Shown: piece after piece, positions 46,629 through 55,628 of the stretch
How the letters are laid out: each line of letters starts with the position of its first letter
How positions within the stretch are numbered: position 1 is the stretch's first letter
Source of the DNA: Gordonia humi
GTDB taxonomy: Bacteria; Actinomycetota; Actinomycetes; Mycobacteriales; Mycobacteriaceae
DNA length: 64,000 bases
Reading direction: 5' to 3'
Assembly (NCBI RefSeq): GCF_014197435.1
Contig: NZ_JACIFP010000001.1
Coordinates: forward strand, 3,720,001-3,784,000
Translations under genes and position numbers: made by a program
Notes under the pieces: generated by a model
Databases searched by the model: none
What the model was told of the DNA's origin: nothing
Seen by the model: only the letters and a program-made list of their open reading frames with translations

Positions 46629-47684
46629 TCAGTACCGTCGCGCGGCGTTGTAGGGTCCGGCCTTGTCGATCGGGACCACCGCGACCGGAATGCCGAACGT
46701 CGACGCGTGGACGACGAAACCGTCTCCGACGTACATGCCCACATGCGAGGCGTCGCCGTAGTAGATGATCAGGTCGCCGGGCTTGAGGTCCTTGCGGTCG
46801 ACCGGCGTCCCGCCGCCGAGCTGAGCCTCGCTGGTGCGCGGCAGCGTCTTCTTGGCCTGTTTGTAGGCCCACACCATGAGACCCGAGCAGTCGAACTGGT
46901 GTGGTCCGGTGGCTCCCCAGACGTACGGGTCGCCGATCCGGGAGATCGCGGCCTGCACGGCGACGAGCTCGGGCGCGGTGCCCTTCGGCAGCGAGCTCGC
47001 GTCGAAGGCGTACTTGGGCCCGCGCAGGGCGGCGAGCTGCTTGCCGGTCAGCGACTGGTACACGGCGCGGATCTGCACGGCCTCGAGCTGCAGATCGGCC
47101 TGCTTGGCCTGCAGGCTCCCGCGGCGGCGCTCGGCGTCGGCGACGGCGACGCGTGCCTTCTCCGCCGCTTCGTCGGCCGTCTTCTTGGCGTCCTTCGTCT
47201 TGCGGGCGGTCGCGGTGATCGAGCGGAGATCCGCGGCCGACTGCCGGGACATCACCTCCAGCCCGGACATGTTGTCGAGCAGGCTCTGCGGGGAATCGCT
47301 GACCAGCATCGCGTACAGGCGATTGATCCGCGCACCCCGGTAGCTGGCACGGGCGAGCGCGTCGACCTTCTCCTGCGCCGCATCCATCTGCGCGGTCATC
47401 GCGGCCAGTCGCCGTCCGGCCTCGGCGGACGCTCGACGCTCGACGCGGACGTTGCGCCGTTGCTCGTCGTAGTCGTGCTGGGCCTTGTTCATCGCCTCGG
47501 CGGTCTTCTCCGCCTCCCGCGAGAGGTCCCGGTAGTGCGACAGGATCTGCCCCGCGTTCCGCGTCGGCTCGGCCCCGGCGTCCGGGACCGCGGGTGCCAA
47601 TGCGACGGTCGATGCCATGACGGCGCCCACGGCGGCGACACGCATCCACGCGCGGCGACGACCTCGTTGCAACTGATTCACCAC
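46629..47684 (-). CDS. NlpC/P60 peptidoglycan hydrolase with coiled coil (RipC/Rv2190c type)
   Basis: A secreted D,L-endopeptidase of about 351 residues. A signal peptide (RVAAVGAVMASTVALAPAVP) is followed by a long coiled coil at about residues 40-215 (AEKTAEAMNKAQHDYDEQRR, TDEAAEKARVAVADAERRRG-like). The C-terminal NlpC/P60 domain has catalytic Cys in PHQFDCSGLMVWAYKQA, His in YYGDASHVGMYVGDG and a polar third residue in FVVHASTFG. The layout matches mycobacterial RipC, which needs the FtsEX ABC system for activation. Tandem GTG codons at 47684 and 47681 follow AAGGAA. Confidence 0.92.
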   Translation of the reverse strand: MVNQLQRGRRRAWMRVAAVGAVMASTVALAPAVPDAGAEPTRNAGQILSHYRDLSREAEKTAEAMNKAQHDYDEQRRNVRVERRASAEAGRRLAAMTAQMDAAQEKVDALARASYRGARINRLYAMLVSDSPQSLLDNMSGLEVMSRQSAADLRSITATARKTKDAKKTADEAAEKARVAVADAERRRGSLQAKQADLQLEAVQIRAVYQSLTGKQLAALRGPKYAFDASSLPKGTAPELVAVQAAISRIGDPYVWGATGPHQFDCSGLMVWAYKQAKKTLPRTSEAQLGGGTPVDRKDLKPGDLIIYYGDASHVGMYVGDGFVVHASTFGIPVAVVPIDKAGPYNAARRY

Positions 47685-47769
47685 GGATTCCTTAATACCG
47701 AAAGGGCGGGCCGCGCGCACTGCACGCACGACCCGCCCGTTCTCACATCTTGATGACCTGCGATACCGC

Positions 47770-48354
47770 TCAGTAACGGCGGATGCTCGTCACGCTCCAG
47801 TTCTTCACCTTGTCACGCTTGACGGGGACGCCCTCGGTCGAGGCGTGCACGAACATGCCGTTGCCCGCGTACAGGCCGACGTGACCGCCACCGTTGAACA
47901 CGAGGATGTCACCGGGACGCGCCGCGGCGAGCGAGGCGACCGGGGTGCCGCCACCGAGCTGACCGTAGCTGTCACGCGGAATGGTCTTGCCCGCCTGCCG
48001 GAAGGCCCACGAGGTCAGGCCGGAGCAGTCGAAGGCGTTGGGCCCTGCGGCTCCGTAGACGTAGGGCGAGCCGATCTTCGACTCGGCGGCGCGCAGCGCC
48101 TTCTGAGCGCGGACCTGCTGCGGGGTGCCGATCGTTCCCGGGTTGAGCTTCGGGCCCTGGATATCGCCCGGCAGCATCTTCGTGATGTTGTCCGGAACGT
48201 CAAAGGTCCCGACACCGGGAACCTTGACGGGCGCGGCGTCGGCGGGACCCGCTGCGAGTGCGAGCGATCCGCCGATGGCGATCGAGCCTGCGACTACGGC
48301 AGTCGTGGCGACCTTGCGGCCGGCGCCGGGCTTCTCCAAACGGTGTTTAGCCAC
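47770..48354 (-). CDS. Short secreted NlpC/P60 protein
   Basis: A 194-residue secreted protein. The signal peptide VATTAVVAGSIAIGGSLALA ends before AGPADAAPVKVPGVGTFDVP. The NlpC/P60 domain is complete: Cys in PNAFDCSGLTSWAFRQAGKT, His in FNGGGHVGLYAGNG and the third site in MFVHASTEGVPV. It ends VTSIRRY. The GTG at 48354 opens the frame (VAKHRLEKPGAG). Paired tandem NlpC genes are usual here. The ydaO riboswitch just upstream implies that rising c-di-AMP turns this hydrolase off. Confidence 0.93.
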   Translation of the reverse strand: MAKHRLEKPGAGRKVATTAVVAGSIAIGGSLALAAGPADAAPVKVPGVGTFDVPDNITKMLPGDIQGPKLNPGTIGTPQQVRAQKALRAAESKIGSPYVYGAAGPNAFDCSGLTSWAFRQAGKTIPRDSYGQLGGGTPVASLAAARPGDILVFNGGGHVGLYAGNGMFVHASTEGVPVKRDKVKNWSVTSIRRY

Positions 48355-48383
48355 TGGACTTCTGTACTCCTTGTTGTTCTCCC

Positions 48384-48561
48384 TGACCGCCGACCGGGTT
48401 AGCTGTCGGATTCGGGCCGGAAGAGATGGCCCTACGCGCTACGACGGTGTCATCGACCGTCGGACCGCGATTCACCCCGATTCGCCGGCGCGTTCGCACA
48501 CGCCCGTGAAAGAAGTGGTTCCCCGGTTCGCCTTCGGAGGGTGAAGGCGATTAGGCGGTGA
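48384..48561 (-). promoter_or_regulatory. ydaO/c-di-AMP riboswitch
   Basis: The 5' leader of the short NlpC/P60 gene contains the ydaO-yuaA landmarks on the minus strand, in order: AACCGGGGAACCAC (48515-48528), GGGGTGAATCGCGGT (48464-48478), an AGGGCC and CTCTTCC segment near 48425-48435, and GAATCCGACAGCTAACC (48397-48413). P1 forms from ACCGCC (48554-48559) and GGCGGT (48386-48391). In actinobacteria this class precedes rpf and NlpC/P60 hydrolase genes and is an OFF switch for c-di-AMP. The expression platform, between 48384 and the GTG at 48354, holds GGAG of the ribosome-binding site. Confidence 0.93.
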
Positions 48562-48678
48562 CCCTCCGGTCGATCTCCCGGTGATGGGTGATCTCCCTGA
48601 GTGGAAAGTCTCGAAAAGATTACGAAACCCCGACGCCGATGTCCACCAGATCGGCGGCGCGTCCGGCACAACGACGTG

Positions 48679-48930
48679 TCAGACCGCGCGCAGCCGCAGT
48701 CGCCCGTCGTCCGTCGTGACGGAGTGACCTGCGGCGACATCGGCGCATGCCAGATTTGCCGCTTCGGGAGATATCAGGCCTGTGTCGACGAACACACCGA
48801 CGGCGGCGATCAGATCCGCCTCCGCGTCCGATTCGGAGAACATGCTGGTAGCGGGCTCGAAGAGGAGCTGCATCATGCAGTCGTCGCACTCTCGATTCCG
48901 CACCGGACACTTCGCGCAGTCGATGAGCAT
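48679..48930 (-). CDS. Small four-cysteine protein
   Basis: An 83-residue protein beginning MLIDCAKCPVRNRECDDCMM, with CxxC-x6-CxxC spacing that could hold zinc or an Fe-S cluster. The remainder (EADLIAAVGVFVDTGLISPE, AANLACADVAAGHSVTTDDG) looks like a small helical domain. I recall similar CxxC/CxxC small proteins beside NlpC/P60 genes in other actinobacteria; function unknown. GAGAGGCGG precedes the ATG. It lies 118 nt upstream of the riboswitch on the same strand. Confidence 0.8.
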   Translation of the reverse strand: MLIDCAKCPVRNRECDDCMMQLLFEPATSMFSESDAEADLIAAVGVFVDTGLISPEAANLACADVAAGHSVTTDDGRLRLRAV

Positions 48931-49052
48931 TGTGATCCGCCTCTCATTTGGTATTCGTTGGCACGTTTACGTCGTTGCACGACGGCCCCGGAGGTTCCGG
49001 CGTGTCGCGATGACGTCGATTTCTCTCGACCTCGGGTGCAGACTACGAATCG

Positions 49053-49095
49053 CCTCCGACAATTCTTGTCGGAGGTCGGTCCTACCGTGCTGAGC
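49053..49095 (+). promoter_or_regulatory. PafBC-type (RecA-independent) DNA-damage promoter with palindrome
   Basis: TTGTCGGAG (49066-49074), eight spacer bases, then TACCGT (49083-49088) closely match the mycobacterial RecA-NDp/PafBC motif TTGTCRGTG-N8-TANNNT; one base differs. The -10 box ends 7 nt before the ATG at 49096, so the mRNA would be leaderless. A perfect palindrome, CCTCCGACA (49053-49061) and TGTCGGAGG (49067-49075) with a 5-nt centre, overlaps the motif. Confidence 0.75.
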
Positions 49096-50850
49096 ATGAC
49101 CACCGGCCAGCTATCGTTCACCGACCTCGACGCCGAGGAGTTCGCGGACCGTTCGTTGTTCGACACGACACTCGTCGTGGTCGACCTGGAGACGACCGGC
49201 GGCAGTTCCGACACCGACGCCATCACCGAGATCGGCGCGGTCAAGATCCGCGGCGGGCAGGTCCTGGGCGAGTTCGCGACCCTGGTCGACCCCGGTCGGG
49301 AGATTCCGCCGCAGATCGTCGCGCTGACCGGGATCACCACGGCGATGACCTACGACGCCCCGCCGATAGAAGAGGTGCTGCCGGCCTTCGCCGAATTCGC
49401 CCGCGGCGCGATCCTCGTAGCGCACAACGCCCGCTTCGACACCGCGTTCCTCCGCAAGGCCGCGGCGAGGATGAATCTGCCGTGGCCGTTCACCGCGTCG
49501 CTCTGCACGGTCGCGATGGCTCGGCGCATCCTGACCCGCGAGGAGGCGCCCAGCGTCAAGCTGTCGGCGCTGGCGGACCTGTTCGATGTGACGGTCAAGC
49601 CGACGCATCGGGCCCTCGACGACGCCCGAGCCACCGTCGACGTGTTCCACCGACTCCTCGAACGTGTCGGAAACCGGGGCGTGCACTCCTACCGCGACCT
49701 CACCGACTATCTGCCGCGGGCGACACCCGCGATGCGTGCCAAACGCGCGCTGGCCGCCGGTCTGCCGCGACGTCCGGGCGTCTATCTGTTTCGCGGACCC
49801 GGCGACGAGGTCCTGTACATCGGAACCGCTGTGGACCTGCGCCGCCGGGTCTCGTCGTACTTCTCCGGCGGCGACACCCGATCGCGGATGGCCGAGATGG
49901 TCGCGCTCGCCGAACGGGTGGACCACGTCGAGTGCGCGCACGGGCTCGAGGCGGGTGTCCGTGAACTGACCCTCCTCGCCGCACACAAGCCGGTCTACAA
50001 CCGACGTTCGCGCAATCCCCATCGGGGCTGGTGGATCACGCTCAGCCACGAACGGTTTCCGCGGCTGACCGTCTCGCGCACCCCGGGGCCCGATTCGGTC
50101 GGACCCGTCGCGGGCCGATCCGTCGCCGCCGACGTCGCCGATGTGATCAGCGCCGCGGCCGGGCTGCGCAGCTGTACACAGAATCTTCGTCGGGCCGATC
50201 ATCACTGGTGCCGAGGAGGCGGCCCGGCCGATCGGCTTCCCGATCCCCTGGTCGCCCTGCGGCCCGATCTATGTCATGCGGCGAGCGAACGCCCGCAGAC
50301 CGTGCCCGACTACCTGTGTCGAGTCGAGGCCGTGCGCGCCCTGCTGGACGGACGGTCCGATGCCCTGCTGACCGATCTGACGCGCCGCCTCGAGCGACTG
50401 GCACAGACCCGGCGGTTCGAGTCCGCCGCGCGGGCGCGGGACAGACTGGCGACCACGATCGACGTATTGGCCCGGGCACAGCGATTGAGCGCGCTGGCGG
50501 CGATCGCCGAGCTCGTCGTCGCCCGCACGGACGGCGACGGCGGGTGGGAGCTGAGCGTGGTCCGCTACGGCAGGCTGGCCGGTGGCGCGCATGCCGTCCG
50601 CGGTGCGCCGCCGATGCCGATCGTCGAGGCGCTGCGGGCATCCGCGACGACCGTGCTCGAACCGGTGGACGCCGGACCGCTCGGCGGAGCACCGGCGGAG
50701 GAGGTCGCGCTCATCGAGCGTTGGATCACCGAACCGGGCGCCCGGATCGTCCAGACGACCCAGCCGCTGTCGCTTCCGATCGGATGCGCGCAACGATGGA
50801 CGGGATTCTCCGCGACCGCACGTCTGGCCCGGGATGCGGCCGTGCGATGA
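49096..50850 (+). CDS. DnaQ-type exonuclease fused to UvrC N-terminal GIY-YIG domain (Rv2191-like)
   Basis: A 584-residue fusion. Residues about 25-195 are a DEDDh 3'-5' exonuclease: Exo I LVVVDLETTGGSSDTDAITE, Exo II ILVAHNARFDTAFLRKAA, Exo III PTHRALDDARATVDVFHRLL. Residues about 225-310 are the GIY-YIG nuclease of UvrC: RRPGVYLFRGPGDEVLYIGT, AVDLRRRVSSYFSGGDTRSR and TLLAAHKPVYNRRSRNPHRG. The remaining C-terminal part resembles the UvrC middle region (a UVR-like helix RLAQTRRFESAARARDRLAT) but lacks the RNase-H endonuclease and HhH domains. It matches the Cho/Rv2191 type of alternative excision nuclease. The ATG at 49096 is set by the promoter. Confidence 0.93.
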   Translation: MTTGQLSFTDLDAEEFADRSLFDTTLVVVDLETTGGSSDTDAITEIGAVKIRGGQVLGEFATLVDPGREIPPQIVALTGITTAMTYDAPPIEEVLPAFAEFARGAILVAHNARFDTAFLRKAAARMNLPWPFTASLCTVAMARRILTREEAPSVKLSALADLFDVTVKPTHRALDDARATVDVFHRLLERVGNRGVHSYRDLTDYLPRATPAMRAKRALAAGLPRRPGVYLFRGPGDEVLYIGTAVDLRRRVSSYFSGGDTRSRMAEMVALAERVDHVECAHGLEAGVRELTLLAAHKPVYNRRSRNPHRGWWITLSHERFPRLTVSRTPGPDSVGPVAGRSVAADVADVISAAAGLRSCTQNLRRADHHWCRGGGPADRLPDPLVALRPDLCHAASERPQTVPDYLCRVEAVRALLDGRSDALLTDLTRRLERLAQTRRFESAARARDRLATTIDVLARAQRLSALAAIAELVVARTDGDGGWELSVVRYGRLAGGAHAVRGAPPMPIVEALRASATTVLEPVDAGPLGGAPAEEVALIERWITEPGARIVQTTQPLSLPIGCAQRWTGFSATARLARDAAVR

Positions 50851-50875
50851 CCCGGCCTCGGATTAGAGTCGAGAC

Positions 50876-51157
50876 ATGATCACTGCCATCGTCCTCATCG
50901 GCGCCGACATCCACCAGATCCCCGAGACCGCGCAGGCCGTCGCGAACATCCCCGGAGTCACCGAGGTCTATTCGTGCGCCGGCGACGTCGATCTCATCGC
51001 CAAAGTGCGCGTGCGCAACCACGACGAGATCGCGGACGTGGTCACCGCCAAGATCAACCGCCTGCCGGGCGTGCGGTCGAGCGCCACGCACATCGCGTTC
51101 CGCAGTTATGCCAGCGCCGAGGTCGACGGCGGCTTCTCCATCGGTGAAGAGGACTGA
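50876..51157 (+). CDS. Stand-alone Lrp/AsnC ligand-binding (RAM) domain protein
   Basis: A 93-residue alpha-beta barrel domain of the Lrp/AsnC C-terminal family without the DNA-binding helix-turn-helix: [60 protein letters not shown] and [20 protein letters not shown]. Such proteins form decamers and bind amino acids, possibly modulating full-length Lrp proteins. TAGAGT (50864-50869) ends 6 nt before the ATG, a leaderless arrangement. It lies convergent to trpD, so an amino-acid-linked role is tempting but unproven. Confidence 0.9.
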   Translation: MITAIVLIGADIHQIPETAQAVANIPGVTEVYSCAGDVDLIAKVRVRNHDEIADVVTAKINRLPGVRSSATHIAFRSYASAEVDGGFSIGEED

Positions 51158-51191
51158 CGCCCGCCTCCTCGCAGAACAGACGGCCCGGCCG

Positions 51192-52250
51192 CTATTCGGC
51201 GAGCAGCCGAGTCTGCGCCGCCCAGGCGTCCAGCAGTCGAGCGGCGGCGCCCGAGTCGATCACCTCGTCGACGCGAGCCGCCGCGGTCCGCAGCGCGGCC
51301 AGGAGTCCCGCATCGTCGTACAGACCCGACTGCTCCACCGCGACGAGTGCGGCGGCGGCGTTGAGGACCACGGCGTCGCGCACCGGTCCTCGTCGCCCGG
51401 CGAACAGCTCGCGCGCGATCTGCGCGTTCACCGACGCGTCACCGCCCTGCAGTGCGGACAGCTCGACCGGCTCGATGCCGAGATCCCGGGGATCGATCGA
51501 CAGCTCGCGCACCCGGCCGTCGAACACCTGCCACACACTCGAGGTCGTGGTGGTGGTCAACTCGTCCAGCCCGTCGTCGCCGCGGACCACGAGCACGCGG
51601 TTCCCACGATCGGCGAAGGTGCGCGCCAGGACGGGCGCCAGCTCCTCGAAGGCGCAACCGATGAGCCCGGCGGTCGGCGACGCCGGGTTGGTCAGCGGGC
51701 CGAGGACGTTGAAGACCGTCGGGATGCCGATCTCCTTGCGCGGCGGCCCGGTGAAGCGGAACGCCGGGTGGAACACCGGCGCGAAGCAGAAGCCGATGCC
51801 GACGGCGTCCACGCACGCACGCACGGCCTCGGGACCGAGAGTGATGTTCACGCCGAGGGCCTCGAGGACGTCCGCGCCGCCGCTCTTCGACGAGGCCGCG
51901 CGATTGCCGTGCTTCACGACGGGCACGCCCGCGGCGGCCACCACCACCGACGTCATCGTCGAGATGTTGACCGTGTGCGAACGGTCGCCTCCGGTGCCCA
52001 CGATGTCGACCGCGTCGCCCTCGACGGTGATCCGGTTGGCCATCGCCAGCATCGTCTCGGCCAGACCGAGCAGTTCCGACGGGGCCGCACCCTTCATCTT
52101 GATGCCGACACCGAGCGCGGCGATTTGCGCACCGGTCGCCGAGTCGGACATGATCTCGCCCATCGCCCAGGCCGCCTCGTCGACGCTCAGATCGATTCCG
52201 TCGGTGGCTTTGCCCAGGATCTGCGGCCAGGTGTATTCGCGAGTGCTCAC
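51192..52250 (-). CDS. trpD: Anthranilate phosphoribosyltransferase
   Basis: A 352-residue enzyme of tryptophan synthesis. The PRPP-binding loop is [20 protein letters not shown], with [20 protein letters not shown] following and the metal-binding [20 protein letters not shown] later. [20 protein letters not shown] and [20 protein letters not shown] are family-typical. The GTG at 52250 has the -10 box TAGGGT at 52257-52262, 6 nt upstream and no Shine-Dalgarno: leaderless. As in M. tuberculosis (Rv2192c) it is split from other trp genes and sits next to ctaE. Confidence 0.96.
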   Translation of the reverse strand: MSTREYTWPQILGKATDGIDLSVDEAAWAMGEIMSDSATGAQIAALGVGIKMKGAAPSELLGLAETMLAMANRITVEGDAVDIVGTGGDRSHTVNISTMTSVVVAAAGVPVVKHGNRAASSKSGGADVLEALGVNITLGPEAVRACVDAVGIGFCFAPVFHPAFRFTGPPRKEIGIPTVFNVLGPLTNPASPTAGLIGCAFEELAPVLARTFADRGNRVLVVRGDDGLDELTTTTTSSVWQVFDGRVRELSIDPRDLGIEPVELSALQGGDASVNAQIARELFAGRRGPVRDAVVLNAAAALVAVEQSGLYDDAGLLAALRTAAARVDEVIDSGAAARLLDAWAAQTRLLAE

Positions 52251-52287
52251 TCGATCACCCTATCGACCGTCGCATCCACCGCTCCAC

Positions 52288-52743
52288 TCACTTCTCCGAC
52301 TCGGCGGGGGCGTCGAGAACCCACCAGCCCACCGCATGGCCCCCGCTTCGGGACGCGAGGCTCGCACATCGCGACCGCTCCTGGGACACCGTTCGCGCAT
52401 CCACCGACTGCACCCGAGCGAGAGCGACGGCCACGAGAGGCTCGTCGGGGCGCGGATCCTCCGGTCGCGTCGACACCTCTGCATAGCCCTCCAGCGCCGC
52501 CGACTCGATCGCGGCGTCCACTCCCGATTCGGGCACGAACACCAGCAGTCTCAGCACGACGGGACCCGCGATCGAGACGGCGGCCGATTCGAGCACCGTC
52601 GACGTCGCGACCGCGTCGTCGGTCGAACCGACGAGCACGACGAGATCCTCGTCGTCCGGTCGGGGCACGCGAATCGGACCTGTCGAACGCCGCAGGCGAC
52701 CGGCGAGTCTGCCGAGCACCGTCTGTCTGCTGTCACCACTCAT
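52288..52743 (-). CDS. Hypothetical protein upstream of trpD
   Basis: About 151 residues from the ATG at 52743; the frame is open to 52812. Visible features are a hydrophobic, possibly Rossmann-like core ([40 protein letters not shown]) and a C-terminal Cys/Trp-containing part ([20 protein letters not shown]). There is no signal peptide and I recognise no family. Amino-acid usage looks like a protein rather than a shadow, but no ribosome-binding site is clear. It could be coding with a distinct start, or a decaying gene. Confidence 0.55.
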   Translation of the reverse strand: MSGDSRQTVLGRLAGRLRRSTGPIRVPRPDDEDLVVLVGSTDDAVATSTVLESAAVSIAGPVVLRLLVFVPESGVDAAIESAALEGYAEVSTRPEDPRPDEPLVAVALARVQSVDARTVSQERSRCASLASRSGGHAVGWWVLDAPAESEK

Positions 52744-52884
52744 GTGAACGAGGAAACCACGCAGCGGGCGAGGACACGCCGACCGCCCGACGGGCACCGC
52801 CTCTACCTGCACCGGAACACCGGCCGCAGGCGAATTCCCTACCCGGCTGGCAATCGGTTACTACGAACCGTCATACTTCTTGAT

Positions 52885-53496
52885 GTGACTAGCGCTGTGG
52901 GTAACTCCGGAACCGCCATCACCTCACGCGTGCACTCGCTGAACCGTCCGAACATGGTCAGCGTCGGCACCATCGTGTGGTTGTCGAGCGAGTTGATGTT
53001 CTTCGCCGGCCTGTTTGCGATGTACTTCGTCGCGCGGGCCAACGCCTCTGACGGGTGGCCTCAGCCCCCCGCCCATCTGAACCTGGCTCTCGCCGTGCCG
53101 GTGACCCTCGTGCTGATCCTCAGCTCGGTCACCTGTCAGTACGGCGTGTTCGCCGCTGAGCGGGGTGACGTCTACGGCCTCCGCCGCTGGTACACCCTCA
53201 CCCTCGTGATGGGCACCTTCTTCGTGTGCGGCCAGGCATACGAGTACTACACGCTGGTCGGCGAGGGCCTGACGCTGTCGTCGAACGCGTACGGCTCGGT
53301 CTTCTACATGGCCACCGGTTTCCACGGTATGCACGTCATCGGCGGTCTCCTCGCGTTCGTGTTCCTGCTGGTTCGCACGCGCCTGTCCAAGTTCACCCCC
53401 GCCCAGGCGACCGCGGCGATCGTCGTGTCGTACTACTGGCACTTCGTCGACGTCGTGTGGATCGCCTTGTTCGTGGTCATCTACTTCATCCGGTAG
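52885..53496 (+). CDS. ctaE: Cytochrome c oxidase subunit III
   Basis: A 203-residue subunit of the aa3 oxidase in the bcc-aa3 supercomplex. Five to six membrane helices include [75 protein letters not shown] and [20 protein letters not shown]. Start ATG-equivalent GTG at 52885 ([20 protein letters not shown]) matches mycobacterial CtaE. CATACT lies 7 nt upstream, suggesting a leaderless mRNA. It is the first gene of the ctaE-qcrCAB operon. Confidence 0.97.
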   Translation: MTSAVGNSGTAITSRVHSLNRPNMVSVGTIVWLSSELMFFAGLFAMYFVARANASDGWPQPPAHLNLALAVPVTLVLILSSVTCQYGVFAAERGDVYGLRRWYTLTLVMGTFFVCGQAYEYYTLVGEGLTLSSNAYGSVFYMATGFHGMHVIGGLLAFVFLLVRTRLSKFTPAQATAAIVVSYYWHFVDVVWIALFVVIYFIR

Positions 53497-53568
53497 CCCC
53501 CGGCGGCCCAGAACCGATCAAACGGTTCGCACAGAAAACCAGTCCAACCGCTTAGTAGAGAGTCACCG

Positions 53569-54465
53569 ATGAGATCATCTCCACCGAGTTCGCCGACGCC
53601 GCGCGACGAGGCTGCCACGCCGTCGCGCGCCAAGTCGCGTCGTAAGCTGCGACGTCGCGCCGCCGGAACCATCTTCCTCCTCCTCGGCCTCGTCGCCACC
53701 GGCCTCATCGCGGGCCTGTTGAGCCCGAAGCCTCAGGTCGCGACCGCCGACAACCTCGAGACCAGCCTGATCACCGAGGGCAAGCAGCTGTACGACACCT
53801 CGTGCATCACCTGTCACGGCGCGAACCTCGAAGGCGTCGAGGACCGCGGACCGTCCCTGATCGGCGTCGGCGACGCCGCCGTGTACTTCCAGGTGTCGAC
53901 CGGTCGCATGCCCGCCGCTCGCGGTGAGGCTCAGGCGCAGCGCAAGCCCGCTAAGTTCACCGAGGCCGACATCGACAAGCTCGGCGCCTACATCCAGGCA
54001 ATGGGCGGCGGCCCCCGCCCGATGTACGTCACCGACGACAACGGCCAGATCGAACGCGACGCACAGGGCTTCCCGCGCCTGCAGATGGACTCGCTGCGCG
54101 GCGACGACCTCGGTCGCGGATCCGAGCTGTTCCGCATGAACTGCGCGTCCTGCCACAACTTCACCGGTCGTGGCGGCGCCCTCTCGGGCGGTAAGTTCGC
54201 TCCTCCGCTGACCGACGTCAACCCGCAGCAGCTGTACACCGCGATGCTCACCGGTCCGCAGAACATGCCGAAGTTCTCCAACCGTCAGCTGACGGTCGAC
54301 GAGAAGAAGGACATCATCGGCTTCATCCGCTACGCAGACTCGTCCAACCCCTCCGGTGGTTTCGGTCTCGGTGGTTTCGGTCCCGCCTCTGAGGGCGTGA
54401 CCATGTGGGTTGTCGGCGCAGCGGCCATCGTCGCAGGCGCCATGTGGATTGGATCACGAAATTGA
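53569..54465 (+). CDS. qcrC: Diheme cytochrome cc subunit
   Basis: Diheme c-type cytochrome of complex III, 298 residues, which hands electrons directly to CtaC without a soluble cytochrome c. The N-terminal membrane helix [20 protein letters not shown] is followed by the two heme-binding motifs [19 protein letters not shown] (CxxCH) and [18 protein letters not shown] (CxxCH). A C-terminal helix ([20 protein letters not shown]) anchors the end. RBS-like AGAGAG precedes the ATG. The stop overlaps the qcrA start by 4 nt. Confidence 0.96.
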   Translation: MRSSPPSSPTPRDEAATPSRAKSRRKLRRRAAGTIFLLLGLVATGLIAGLLSPKPQVATADNLETSLITEGKQLYDTSCITCHGANLEGVEDRGPSLIGVGDAAVYFQVSTGRMPAARGEAQAQRKPAKFTEADIDKLGAYIQAMGGGPRPMYVTDDNGQIERDAQGFPRLQMDSLRGDDLGRGSELFRMNCASCHNFTGRGGALSGGKFAPPLTDVNPQQLYTAMLTGPQNMPKFSNRQLTVDEKKDIIGFIRYADSSNPSGGFGLGGFGPASEGVTMWVVGAAAIVAGAMWIGSRN

Positions 54466-55628
54466 GCGATTCGAATAAGGACATCCCGTCCGACGAGGAA
54501 CTCGCGGCGATGTCTCAGGAAGACAAGGTCCGTCTGGGGACGAATCTCGACGGCGTGGAGATCATCCACCGCGCCGAACGGTATCCCGAGCCGGGCACCA
54601 GGGCCGAGAAGCGGTCGGAGTTCACCGTCGCCGCGTGGTTCATCATCGCGGGTCTGCTCGCGATCGCCGGCTTCGCACTCTTCATCTGGAACCGGTGGGA
54701 GTTCACCATGCCGGAGGAGTCCGGCTACTGGGCGTACACCCTGTACACCCCGCTGCTCGGTGTCACCTTCGGCGGCGCGATCCTCGCGCTCGGCTTCGGC
54801 GTCATCCAGATCACCAAGCGGTTCATTCCGCAGGAGATCTCCGTGCAGGATCGTCACGACGGCGGATCCGCCGAGATCGACAAGGTCACGATCGTCGCCG
54901 AGCTCAAGGACGCCGCCGAGACGAGCACCCTCGGTCGTCGCAAGGTGATCCTCGGATCGGCCGCGTTCGGCCTCGGTGCGCTCGGCATCGCCGGCGGCGT
55001 CGCCGCGATCGGCGGGTTCATCAAGAATCCGTGGGCCAAGGGCGACGACGCTCCCCTGTGGAACACGGGTTGGTCGCCGATCTTCAACGAGACCGAAGGC
55101 GAGACCGTCTTCCTCCGTCGCGACACCGGCAATCCGTACCAGGTCGCGCTGGTCCGCCCGGAGGACATGGACGCCGGCGGCATGGAGACGGTGTTCCCCT
55201 GGCGCGTGTCCGACGGCTACGGCGAGACCGAGGAGTCACGTCACAAGCTCCTCGAAGGCATCCGCGGCATCCGCAACTCGGTCATGCTGATCCGTTTCCG
55301 CCCGGAGGACAATGCGCGGGTCATCAAGCGCCGCGGCCAGGAGAGCTTCAACTACGGCGACTACTACGCCTACACGAAGGTCTGCAGCCACCTCGGCTGC
55401 CCGACGTCGCTGTACGAGCAGCAGACGCATCGCGTCCTCTGCCCGTGCCACCAGTCGCAGTTCGACGCGCTCGAGTTCTGCAAGCCGGTCTTCGGACCCG
55501 CCGCACGTGCTCTGGCTCAGCTGCCTATCACTGTCAACAACCAGGGCTACCTGGTCGCCAACTCCACGATCAACGGTGGCGACTTCATCGAGCCCGTCGG
55601 ACCGGCATTCTGGGAGCGTAAGTCATGA
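54462..55628 (+). CDS. qcrA: Rieske iron-sulfur subunit of complex III
   Basis: About 388 residues with three membrane helices ([60 protein letters not shown]). The C-terminal Rieske domain has ligands in [16 protein letters not shown] and [15 protein letters not shown] (C-x-H, C-x-x-H). ERHDGGS-type [13 protein letters not shown] and [20 protein letters not shown] are actinobacterial QcrA marks. I chose TTG at 54462 because it overlaps the qcrC stop by 4 nt; a GTG at 54444 is an alternative. Confidence 0.95.
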   Translation: MSDSNKDIPSDEELAAMSQEDKVRLGTNLDGVEIIHRAERYPEPGTRAEKRSEFTVAAWFIIAGLLAIAGFALFIWNRWEFTMPEESGYWAYTLYTPLLGVTFGGAILALGFGVIQITKRFIPQEISVQDRHDGGSAEIDKVTIVAELKDAAETSTLGRRKVILGSAAFGLGALGIAGGVAAIGGFIKNPWAKGDDAPLWNTGWSPIFNETEGETVFLRRDTGNPYQVALVRPEDMDAGGMETVFPWRVSDGYGETEESRHKLLEGIRGIRNSVMLIRFRPEDNARVIKRRGQESFNYGDYYAYTKVCSHLGCPTSLYEQQTHRVLCPCHQSQFDALEFCKPVFGPAARALAQLPITVNNQGYLVANSTINGGDFIEPVGPAFWERKS

